From an uncultured Kiloniella sp. (GTDB lineage Bacteria > Pseudomonadota > Alphaproteobacteria > Kiloniellales > Kiloniellaceae), in contig NZ_CAKZMP010000025.1 in NCBI RefSeq assembly GCF_937128705.1, forward strand, positions 1 to 44,292: a stretch of DNA of 44,292 nucleotides. The letters run 5' to 3'. Under the pieces are notes generated by a model. It did not search any database and was not told where the DNA came from. It saw only the letters and a program-made list of their open reading frames with translations. Shown piece by piece: positions 35,096 through 43,446 of this stretch. How positions within the stretch are numbered: position 1 is the stretch's first letter; each line of letters begins with the position of its first letter. Both the position numbers and the translations under genes were made by a program.

Positions 35096-36205
35096 TTATC
35101 TTTTATGACCAGTGTGAAGTTTATTTTCAAGCCATAGGCTGTAACGCGACATTGCAAAACAGGATATGAAGAACAACAGCGCAATAAAGGCATACGTTTC
35201 CGGTGCCAAACCACGCCACTTAACATCTGCAACAGCCACCAGACCAATACCGATCAAATCAAACAAACCGATAATTGAAACAAGTGTTGTATCTTTGTAC
35301 AGACCTATAAATGTGTTCACAATTCCTGGAATAACAATGCGAAGTGCCTGTGGAAGAATGATTAAACGCATGGATTGCCAATAGCTTAGCCCCATAGCAT
35401 CTGCACCTTCATACTGACCTTTCGGAATAGCCTGAAGACCGCCACGAATGACCTCTGCCATATAAGCGGAAGAGAACAAGGCAACACCGATCAAAGCACG
35501 AAGTAACTTGTCAAAGTTCACGCCCTCAGGCAGGAACAATGGCAACATATTCGACGCCATGAAAAGAATGGTGATCAAAGGTACACCGCGAATAAACTCG
35601 ATAAAGCAAACACACAGTGTCCTAACAATCGGCATATTGGATCGACGCCCAAGCGCCAACACAATACCAATTGGCAAAGAGGCAACAATACCAGTAACCC
35701 CCAAGACAAGGGTTAGTAACAACCCACCCCATTCATCAGTATCAACAGTTTCCAGTCCCCAACCACCACTCAGGAGGTAAAAAGCAATAAAAGGAAATAT
35801 TGCTGAGAACAGAAGAAACTTCCCACGATGCGGTATGTTATCAAATAATACCGGAACAATGGCAACAACCATCAAGATAAAGGTAAGGTTTGGCCGCCAA
35901 TATTGATCAGTTGGATAAAGCCCATACATAAATTGATGGAAACGATCTCCAATCACAAGCCAGCACGCGCCACCTAAATCACAATCTGCTTTCGTTTCCC
36001 CCGTAAAGGTTGCCCCCGTTAAGGTCCAGAAAATTATTGCAGATAAAACATGGTAAAGAAAAAAGACAGCAACCAGTGTTAGAATTGTATTACCAACACT
36101 TGAAAATAATCTCTTCTTAAACCATGCAATTAATCCGGCTTCGCCCAAAGGCGGAGGAAGATCAGGATGCTCACCAGGAGCATATTGTTGTTCAGTTACA
36201 CTCAT
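35096..36205 (-). CDS. aapM: General L-amino acid ABC transporter permease
   Basis: HisM-type permease; VCFIEFIRGVPLITILFMAS, EVIRGGLQAIPKGQYEGADAMGLSYWQSMRLIILPQALRIVIP. Confidence 0.9.
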   Translation of the reverse strand: MSVTEQQYAPGEHPDLPPPLGEAGLIAWFKKRLFSSVGNTILTLVAVFFLYHVLSAIIFWTLTGATFTGETKADCDLGGACWLVIGDRFHQFMYGLYPTDQYWRPNLTFILMVVAIVPVLFDNIPHRGKFLLFSAIFPFIAFYLLSGGWGLETVDTDEWGGLLLTLVLGVTGIVASLPIGIVLALGRRSNMPIVRTLCVCFIEFIRGVPLITILFMASNMLPLFLPEGVNFDKLLRALIGVALFSSAYMAEVIRGGLQAIPKGQYEGADAMGLSYWQSMRLIILPQALRIVIPGIVNTFIGLYKDTTLVSIIGLFDLIGIGLVAVADVKWRGLAPETYAFIALLFFISCFAMSRYSLWLENKLHTGHKR

Positions 36206-36214
36206 CTGCCCCTC

Positions 36215-37411
36215 CTACCTTTCTACCAAACTAACGCGGTTATTATACCAGTTCATAAATGCTGAAATTAGCAAGCTAATTGTCAGATATACGAGCATGG
36301 TAATAAAGATCACTTCAATCGCCTGCCCTGTCTGGTTCAATGTCACACCGCCAAAAGACTGCACAATATCCGGGTACCCAATGGCAACCGCAAGTGATGA
36401 GTTTTTGGTCAAGTTAAGATATTGACTGGTCATCGGAGGAATAATCACCCGAAGAGCCTGGGGCAGAATAATCAGGCGCATTGTCCAACTTGGACGTAAG
36501 CCCAATGCCTCAGATGCCTCTGTTTGTCCGTGAGAAACAGATTGAATTCCCGCACGAACGGTTTCAGAGATAAAGGCTGCTGTATAAAGACTTAGCGCGA
36601 ACCAAAGAGCAGTGAATTCAGGCTTGATAACCACACCACCTTTGAAGTTAAAGCCTTTTAATTCAGCATATGCAAAATCAAGAGGAAACCCCGTCACAGC
36701 AAAAGCAAGAAGTGGCAAGCCGATAATCATCGCTGTATTTGTCATAAATACAGGATATATCTTACCAGTAGCGGCCTGAGTTTTCTTTGCCCAACGCGCA
36801 AAAAAGATGCTCGCAACAATCGCAACAACCAATGCGATGGGCACAAGCATAAACCCATCACCAGGTAGCGGTTCTGGTAAAACAAGACCACGTTTGTTCA
36901 AGATTATAATATCATTAAACATTGTAATACTTTGCTTTACGGAAGGCAAAGCGAGGAAAATCGCATACCAGAGAAGAATTTGCAGCAACAGAGGAACGTT
37001 ACGAGTAAATTCGACATAACAATAAACAATTCTACTCACCAACCAGTTTGGTGATAGACGCAAAACACCCAGGAAAACACCTAAAAATGTTGCTGCAATA
37101 ATTCCTAAGAAGGAAACCAGAAGTGTATTGAACAACCCAACAAGGAATACCCGTCCATGTGTATGAGTTGCTGTATATTCCATAAAGGGAGAAATGGCGA
37201 TATCGTATCCAGCGGCAGCATCAAGAAAAGCAAAACCGGTTTGAATACCGCGTTTTTCAATATTATGCGCTGTGTTATAAACGATGAATACGAGGAATGC
37301 GCCTAGCAGGCCTATTACAAGAGCCTGAAAGAAAAGCGATCTAAACCGCTGATCCGAAAAGAGCGATGCTCCACCCGACCCACGGGCATTTTGTGCAGTT
37401 TCAGCCGACAT
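36215..37411 (-). CDS. aapQ: General L-amino acid ABC transporter permease
   Basis: YCYVEFTRNVPLLLQILLWY, ETVRAGIQSVSHGQTEASEALGLRPSWTMRLIILPQALRVIIPP. Confidence 0.9.
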   Translation of the reverse strand: MSAETAQNARGSGGASLFSDQRFRSLFFQALVIGLLGAFLVFIVYNTAHNIEKRGIQTGFAFLDAAAGYDIAISPFMEYTATHTHGRVFLVGLFNTLLVSFLGIIAATFLGVFLGVLRLSPNWLVSRIVYCYVEFTRNVPLLLQILLWYAIFLALPSVKQSITMFNDIIILNKRGLVLPEPLPGDGFMLVPIALVVAIVASIFFARWAKKTQAATGKIYPVFMTNTAMIIGLPLLAFAVTGFPLDFAYAELKGFNFKGGVVIKPEFTALWFALSLYTAAFISETVRAGIQSVSHGQTEASEALGLRPSWTMRLIILPQALRVIIPPMTSQYLNLTKNSSLAVAIGYPDIVQSFGGVTLNQTGQAIEVIFITMLVYLTISLLISAFMNWYNNRVSLVER

Positions 37412-37521
37412 ACTGCCTCCTAAATGCTTATTTTTATTAAAATTAAAGCCTGTTTAGCTAAGGTAGGGCCACCAATTCTGGCAGCCCCACGCAAAGTTAA
37501 ATCAGGCTTTAATGTCTCGAC

Positions 37522-38529
37522 TTAGCGCATTGGAGGAGCGTAAAGAAGACCACCATCTTTCCATTGAGCGTTGATACCGCGCTCGATGTTCAGAGTATCA
37601 GTAAGGTTTCTTTTGAAAGACTCACCATAGTTACCAACGTTTTTAACTACGTTGTATGCCCATTTAGCGTCCAGACCAAGCTGCTCGCCCATGTTGCCTT
37701 CAGCACCAATAAGACGAAGAACAGATGGGTTTGTAGAAGAAGCCATCTCGTCAATGTTCTCAGAGGTCACACCAAGTTCTTCAGCAATGATCATCGCGTT
37801 AAGAGTCCAGCGGGCAATATCACCCCACTGTTGGTCGCCGTGACGTACGAGAGGACCTAATGGCTCTTTGGAAATGATTTCTGGAAGAACAATCTGCTCA
37901 TCAGGAGCGGAAAGTGTGGAGCGAAGAGAATACAGACCGGAAGCATCTGTTGTGTAAACGTCACAACGACCTTCGTCATATACTTTCCCGCCTTCTTCGG
38001 CAGTTGCAACTGGAACTGTTTCGTATTTCATGCCTTGAGCACGGAAATAGTCAGCCAGGTTAAGCTCAGTTGTTGTACCAGTCTGAACACAAACAGAAGC
38101 ACCGTCTAGCTCAGTCGCGCTGGAAACACCGAGTGATTTGTTTACGAGGAAACCTTGACCATCGTAGTAGTTAACGCCTACAAACTCAAAACCAAGGTTA
38201 ACATCACGGGAAAGTGTCCACGTGGTGTTACGCGCAAGCAGATCAATCTCACCAGACTGAAGAACGGTGAAACGCTCTTTAGAAGTCGTGGGAGTGATTT
38301 TCACTTTCATTGGGTCGCCCAATACAGCTGCTGCAACTGCGCGACATACATCAACGTCAAGACCTTCCCAAACGTTTTCTGCGTTAGGAGCAGCAAAACC
38401 AGGTAGAGGTGTTGCGACACCACAATTAAGCTCGCCGCGAGCTTTAATATCGTCAAGAGTACCAGCCTGAGCTGCTGTTGTCATTGCTGTGGCCGCTGCG
38501 GCCGCAAACAGGACTTTTCCGAATTTCAT
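37522..38529 (-). CDS. aapJ: General L-amino acid ABC transporter substrate-binding protein
   Basis: Signal peptide, LDDIKARGELNCGVATPLPGFAAPNAENVWEGLDVDVCRAVAAAVLGD; heads aapJQMP. Confidence 0.93.
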   Translation of the reverse strand: MKFGKVLFAAAAATAMTTAAQAGTLDDIKARGELNCGVATPLPGFAAPNAENVWEGLDVDVCRAVAAAVLGDPMKVKITPTTSKERFTVLQSGEIDLLARNTTWTLSRDVNLGFEFVGVNYYDGQGFLVNKSLGVSSATELDGASVCVQTGTTTELNLADYFRAQGMKYETVPVATAEEGGKVYDEGRCDVYTTDASGLYSLRSTLSAPDEQIVLPEIISKEPLGPLVRHGDQQWGDIARWTLNAMIIAEELGVTSENIDEMASSTNPSVLRLIGAEGNMGEQLGLDAKWAYNVVKNVGNYGESFKRNLTDTLNIERGINAQWKDGGLLYAPPMR

Positions 38530-39023
38530 TTTTTGTGTCTTCCCTGCTGTTTAACACGTTTATTGTTTGTTTAAGACGCCGCAAACAGGACATCCCGATT
38601 AATTTTTCATCGGCATACAAATTGTTCATCAACGCAATAAACATGTATAACCAGTAACCTATCTAAGCCTCTCAGAAAACAGCATTTTTTACTTTGTTAG
38701 GGGACAATTTTCCTTGCTATTGAAAAAAATCTTATAAATCAACAAATTAGACACACATTACTTTTTCAAACTTTCTTCGTTTTCTGCAAAAAATTTGTAC
38801 ATACAGATTTCAAACATGGTTAATTTGTCTTTTTTTTTGATTTTTTATCCTTAAAACGGCGTATAACCTCTTAAAAAAGAATCCTTCTGAATTGTTACAC
38901 ATCAAAACCTCACCTTTCCGGCCTTCACAGAATTACTTGCAATCGTCTGCTTCTATCGTGATGCTGCCATTCACAAAATAACGTCCACTATAAACATCAT
39001 AATACGGTAATAGAGAAATCCTA

Positions 39024-40205
39024 ATGTCGAACAATAAATATGCCGCAGAAACTAAAGTTACCCAACTTGGTCGGGATCCAATGGCAAACTTTGGGGTCGT
39101 TAACCCACCTGTGTATCATGCCTCTACCATTCTCTTTAAAGACACAGCAGAAATGGAACAAAGGGCTGCGACAAAGTTCGACAAAGGAACAATGAATTAT
39201 GGGCGTCAGGGCACACCGACAGTCTTTGCCTTGGAAAATGCGATTGCTGAATTAGAAGGTGGGTATGGTGCTTTTTCTGTATCCTCCGGCCTTGCTGCCA
39301 TTACGACAGCAATTCTGAGTGTTGTAGAATCCGGCGACCACATTCTCGTAACAGATTCAGTTTACGCCCCCACTCGTTTTTTCTGCAAAGACGTTCTTAA
39401 ACGCATGGGCGTAGAAACAACTTATTACGACCCGCTCATCGGTAAAGATATTGAACAGCTAATTCGCCCGAACACACGCCTTGTTTTCACAGAATCACCC
39501 GGTTCGCACACATTTGAGATGCAGGATATCCCAGCGATCACCAAAGCTGCGCACAATAAAGGCGTCTTGGTGATCATGGATAATACGTGGGCGACCCCCC
39601 TGCTTTGCAAATCCTTTGAACTTGGTGTGGATATTTCTGTGCACGCTGGTACGAAGTATATCGTCGGGCACTCAGACGCCATGTTAGGGCTGATTATTAC
39701 AACAGAAGAGCTCTATCAAAAAATCAAAGAAACCACTTTTCACTTAGGACAATGCTCTGGCCCCGATGATGTTTACCTCGCCCAACGCGGCTTAAGAACA
39801 ATGGCGGTCCGCTTGAAACAGCACCATGAAAGCGGATTAACTGTGGCTAACTGGCTCTCAAAGCGCCCAGAAGTCTCTTCTGTTCTTCACCCTGCCCTTG
39901 AAAGCGATCCTGGTCACAAGATATGGAAGCGCGATATGACAGGGGCAAGCGGCCTGTTCGGCTTTATCCTCAACCCAACGTCAAAGGCAGCCGTCAACGC
40001 GATGGTTGACAGCTTGAACCTTTATGGAATTGGTTATAGTTGGGGTGGGTATGAAAGCCTTATTCTCCCAAGTGATCCAAGCTCCATCCGCACAGCAACA
40101 AAGTGGTCTGCTGCCGGACCGTTAATAAGACTGCATATCGGCTTAGAAAGCCCTGATGATCTCATCATGGATCTAGAGGCTGGCTTTGAAAAATTATCAT
40201 CCTAG
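39024..40205 (+). CDS. metC: Cystathionine beta-lyase (PLP-dependent)
   Basis: NYGRQGTPTVFALENAIAELEGG, DNTWATPLLCKSFELGVDISVHAGTKYIVGHSD, YSWGGYESLILP. Confidence 0.92.
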   Translation: MSNNKYAAETKVTQLGRDPMANFGVVNPPVYHASTILFKDTAEMEQRAATKFDKGTMNYGRQGTPTVFALENAIAELEGGYGAFSVSSGLAAITTAILSVVESGDHILVTDSVYAPTRFFCKDVLKRMGVETTYYDPLIGKDIEQLIRPNTRLVFTESPGSHTFEMQDIPAITKAAHNKGVLVIMDNTWATPLLCKSFELGVDISVHAGTKYIVGHSDAMLGLIITTEELYQKIKETTFHLGQCSGPDDVYLAQRGLRTMAVRLKQHHESGLTVANWLSKRPEVSSVLHPALESDPGHKIWKRDMTGASGLFGFILNPTSKAAVNAMVDSLNLYGIGYSWGGYESLILPSDPSSIRTATKWSAAGPLIRLHIGLESPDDLIMDLEAGFEKLSS

Positions 40206-40216
40206 GAATCCCATTC

Positions 40217-40627
40217 ATGAGTAATACTAAGTTTGATACCCTTCTATCCAGCCTCAAATTCAATGACCAAGGCCTTATACCTGCTATCGCCCAAGATAGT
40301 GTTAAGGAAGATGTCCTCATGATGGCTTGGATGAATAAAGCATCTATCGAAGAAACTTTCGCCAGTGGTCGTGTCTGTTACTGGTCAAGATCACGTCAGG
40401 CGCTATGGAAAAAGGGCGAAACATCTGGCCAGCACCAAGAACTCGTTGATTTCCTTATCGACTGTGATCGAGACACCGTATTGGTAAAAGTTAAACAACA
40501 CGGCGTCGCGTGCCATACAGGTCGCCGGAGTTGTTTTTATTTTTCAGTTTCTGAAAACGGCGACTGCAAAGAAACCTCGGACATTGAGATAGATCCTAAA
40601 GATCTTTACAAGGGTAAGCCTTCATAA
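40217..40627 (+). CDS. hisI: Phosphoribosyl-AMP cyclohydrolase
   Basis: VLMMAWMNKASIEETFASGRVCYWSRSRQALWKKGETSGQHQ, DCDRDTVLVKVKQHGVACHTGRRSCF. Confidence 0.95.
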   Translation: MSNTKFDTLLSSLKFNDQGLIPAIAQDSVKEDVLMMAWMNKASIEETFASGRVCYWSRSRQALWKKGETSGQHQELVDFLIDCDRDTVLVKVKQHGVACHTGRRSCFYFSVSENGDCKETSDIEIDPKDLYKGKPS

Positions 40628-40650
40628 AAAATCATCATTAATACGAATAA

Positions 40651-40690
40651 ATAAAAGCTGCTCTGGTCAATTATGAGCAGCTTTTATTTT
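40651..40690 (+). terminator. Intrinsic terminator of metC-hisI
   Basis: ATAAAAGCTGCTC / GAGCAGCTTTTAT followed by TTTT. Confidence 0.8.
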
Positions 40691-40823
40691 TTATATCTCA
40701 GAAAATACGAGACCGCTAAAAAATCAAAAAAACCAGCGAACTACCTGAAATATTAGCAGAGCATTAACCCATTCACTCTATCTTTGGCATAATATATTAA
40801 TTAAAGATGTTAGGTGTGTGAAA

Positions 40824-41603
40824 ATGAATTCGGGTTCTGTTATCAGCGAAGAAGAAGCAGATAAACTCGCTGAAGGCGAAATGTTGGATGAAGCAAGAGA
40901 TGTGGCATCCAGTCTGGAAGTCAACCTTCAGCAAGTTCGAACAGGCGGACTGGATGGGAAAACTGCTGCTGAACGTTTAGCGCAAGATTCGTCTAACCTA
41001 AGATTTAAGGCAAAATCAGTAAATATACCGGGCTTAGCAGCCATAACCCATAGGCTGGATGAATATCTTTCCGGCCTAACAGATCTTGAACCCAAACACA
41101 TTCAAGACCTTCAAACCTATAGTGACAAGATTTCCGCGTTGCTTGACGGCGAAGCTTTACCAGCAGAAAACATTGCCGAAGTTGTGCGCTCTATGCCGCA
41201 CCAGATTACTTTTAATGTCGAAGACATCGAAATTACAAACACAGAAGTTTTGCTTGTGATCCCGCAAAAAACTGCTGGCAAGGTTGTGGCTCGTGAACTC
41301 GCAGCATGCGGATATCGTGTTACGTCACTAACGGAACCTCTGGAAGCAATCACAATGATTCTGGAAACAAAGCCGGATCTCGTCATAACCTCTATGGTTA
41401 TGCCACGACTTGGTGGGGCTGATCTCGCTTGCGCCTTGAAGGCAATGCCATCGACCAAAAAATCGCACGTCGCTGTGTTGACAAGCTTGCCATCTGATCA
41501 TCCAGACATGCAGGAATTACCAATGAATGTCGGTGTAATTCGTCGGGGAACAACCTTTGGTGACGACCTTGCTGACGTCCTGCAAAAATTTAATATTACA
41601 TAA
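40824..41603 (+). CDS. HPt-like + receiver-like signalling protein, both domains lacking canonical phospho-residues
   Basis: N-terminal region aligns gap-free with HPt core (SSNLRFKAKSVNIPGLAAITHRLDEYL); C-terminal receiver fold (EVLLVIPQKTAGKVVARELAACGYRV, LVITSMVMPRLGGADLACALK, VAVLTSL); AGGTG before ATG 40824. Confidence 0.7.
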   Translation: MNSGSVISEEEADKLAEGEMLDEARDVASSLEVNLQQVRTGGLDGKTAAERLAQDSSNLRFKAKSVNIPGLAAITHRLDEYLSGLTDLEPKHIQDLQTYSDKISALLDGEALPAENIAEVVRSMPHQITFNVEDIEITNTEVLLVIPQKTAGKVVARELAACGYRVTSLTEPLEAITMILETKPDLVITSMVMPRLGGADLACALKAMPSTKKSHVAVLTSLPSDHPDMQELPMNVGVIRRGTTFGDDLADVLQKFNIT

Positions 41604-41633
41604 AAAAAGTAAAATCAGACATTGCTCATTTAG

Positions 41634-41686
41634 AACCGCACGTTATGTATAAGGGGAACTTACCCCGCACAATGTGCGGTTTTTTT
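41634..41686 (+). terminator. Terminator-like region with overlapping alternative hairpins between the receiver-like gene and ppiC
   Basis: CCGCAC-AAT-GTGCGG (41665-41679) + T-tract; upstream AACCGCAC (41634-41641) can pair with the same GTGCGGTT; GGGG-AACTTA-CCCC overlaps the terminator stem by 2 nt. Confidence 0.7.
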
Positions 41687-41715
41687 ATGGATAAACACTT
41701 TTACGGAGAAACACC

Positions 41716-42036
41716 ATGTCTGATCAAGTTCGTGCATCACACATCCTGCTTATGTACGAAGGCTCTATGCGTTCTACAGCAACACGTTCACAAGAAGAAG
41801 CTCAAACTCTTATCCAGGATCTGAAAACCCAGGTCGAAGCCGGCACTGCGTTTGCTGATTTGGCAAAAGAACATTCTGACTGCCCATCAGGTAATGAAGG
41901 TGGTGATCTCGGCCACTTTGGCAAAGGAATGATGGTTCCGGAATTTGAAGAATCCGCGTTCTCAATGGAAGTCGGTGAAACCAGTGGTGTCGTTGAAACA
42001 TCTTTTGGGTACCACCTTATTCAACGCACCGAATAA
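41716..42036 (+). CDS. Small single-domain parvulin peptidylprolyl isomerase
   Basis: RASHILLMYEGSMRSTATRSQEEA, AKEHSDCPSGNEGGDLGHFGKGMMVPEFEESAFSMEVGETSGVVETSFGYHLIQ. Confidence 0.95.
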   Translation: MSDQVRASHILLMYEGSMRSTATRSQEEAQTLIQDLKTQVEAGTAFADLAKEHSDCPSGNEGGDLGHFGKGMMVPEFEESAFSMEVGETSGVVETSFGYHLIQRTE

Positions 42037-42105
42037 GACAAAGTTAACGAGATTCTGCTCAAATTTATGCTGATCAAATTTGTATAAATAACAAAGGGAC
42101 AGACT

Positions 42106-42402
42106 TTGGATACGGATAAGACAGACCGCCGTCGTCATAAGAGATATCAAAAATCAATCCTGGCATTGGTAAAAATCAATGAGCATTGGGAAAAAACTGA
42201 ATGTTTTGATATATCTGGTGGTGGAGTATGTTTAGATTCTCCAGCCCGTCCCGAACTCGGCAAAACCCTCGAGCTACATATTGAAGGATTTGGACGCTTT
42301 GAAGGGAAAACCATCCGACATCTTGCAGATGGTTTCGTCATTCAATTCAGCTCCTCAGAACATATCCTGAACCAGCTCGCGACAGATCTCGACAACTCAT
42401 AA
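42106..42402 (+). CDS. Single-domain PilZ protein (TTG start)
   Basis: RRRHKRY (RxxxR) and DISGGGVCLDSP (D/NxSxxG) c-di-GMP binding motifs. Confidence 0.85.
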   Translation: MDTDKTDRRRHKRYQKSILALVKINEHWEKTECFDISGGGVCLDSPARPELGKTLELHIEGFGRFEGKTIRHLADGFVIQFSSSEHILNQLATDLDNS

Positions 42403-42438
42403 AAAAAGCGGGGAAAATAACATTCCCCGCTTTTTTGT
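42401..42438. terminator. Bidirectional terminator between the PilZ and CheZ-like genes
   Basis: AAAAAAAGCGGGGAA-AATAACA-TTCCCCGCTTTTTTG, A- and T-tracts on both sides. Confidence 0.85.
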
Positions 42439-42463
42439 TTCATCAACTATGATACGTAATTAT

Positions 42464-43192
42464 TTAATCAAATAACGCATCGATGTCATCTTGTGTAATG
42501 CCTTCGTTTTCGGCTGCAGGACCGTTCATAAGCTGATCATCACCTTCTCGACCATCTTCGACACCAACCGGCAGATCCATAAACGCTTCGGCACCCCAAA
42601 TGTTAATCATCGATACAATACGATCTTCAATAAAACGAAGCGTATTAATAATTTTCGTCATTCGTTGACCTGTAACATCTTGAAAGTTTGAAGCCTCAAG
42701 AATTGTAATCACATGATTAGCAATTTTGTCACAAGCCGTTTGCACATCCGAATCATCGCTCATTAATGCAGAAAGTTCATTTACGGTTGCTTCGATCTGC
42801 TCATTCGCATCCAAAATGCTATTTGTGGCTGTTTCCGTGGCCATAACAATCGCATCAAGCTCATTGGTTGACTGGGCAAAGGGATCATCAACATCATCAG
42901 GGTGTTTGATTTGGGCGATCTCTTTCTTCGTCTTCCCAATCATCCGAACCATTTGTGCAATTTCGACACGAACGTCTTCCGCGTCGTTAAAGCTTTTCTC
43001 GGCATCGGTTTGCTGAGCAGATGTATGCCGAACAGCTGCATTTGATTGTTTCAAGGCAACGATTTCGGACCTCAGCTCATTAATAGATTCAAACAACTGC
43101 ATGTTTGAAACATTGGCATTCGGTGACAATCCCCTACGAAGTCGAACTCCTCGTTCAGCAGCGTATTCTTTTCTTGGATCGTTATTACTCAT
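42464..43192 (-). CDS. cheZ: CheZ-family protein phosphatase
   Basis: CheZ-like helix ILEASNFQDVTGQRMTKIINTLRFIEDRI and C-terminal ITQDDIDALFD (CheY-binding-tail-like). Confidence 0.82.
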   Translation of the reverse strand: MSNNDPRKEYAAERGVRLRRGLSPNANVSNMQLFESINELRSEIVALKQSNAAVRHTSAQQTDAEKSFNDAEDVRVEIAQMVRMIGKTKKEIAQIKHPDDVDDPFAQSTNELDAIVMATETATNSILDANEQIEATVNELSALMSDDSDVQTACDKIANHVITILEASNFQDVTGQRMTKIINTLRFIEDRIVSMINIWGAEAFMDLPVGVEDGREGDDQLMNGPAAENEGITQDDIDALFD

Positions 43193-43446
43193 CTCTTACT
43201 CCCAAAAATCCCCCGTATTTGATGATGACGATACCCCAACAAAATTAATGAAAATTGAATATGTTGTTATTTTAGCGATTAAATTTCAGTTTTTTTTGAC
43301 CAGTTGAACAAATTTTTGATCTTTGACAATAAGGATTAGTTGAACATATTAGCTTTTTGCCTCACCATACATACCCGAGTCCGAGTAGATATCGGATTAA
43401 GGCAAAAAAGATTTTTATAACTGATAAACAGGGATTGGGCTCTCAA

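Noticed and set aside
38690-38890. AT-rich tract with a poly-T run upstream of aapJ/metC
   Set aside because: Ordinary AT-rich divergent promoter region; no clear sigma-54 site, palindrome or repeat array found.
41117-41458. 113-aa minus-strand ORF
   Set aside because: Antisense to the receiver-like gene; no recognisable domain.
41654-41682. Possible EcfG-type promoter (GGAAC ... GTT) before ppiC
   Set aside because: Spacing and the -10 do not fit GGAAC-N16/17-CGTT; the sequence is better explained by the hairpin/terminator.
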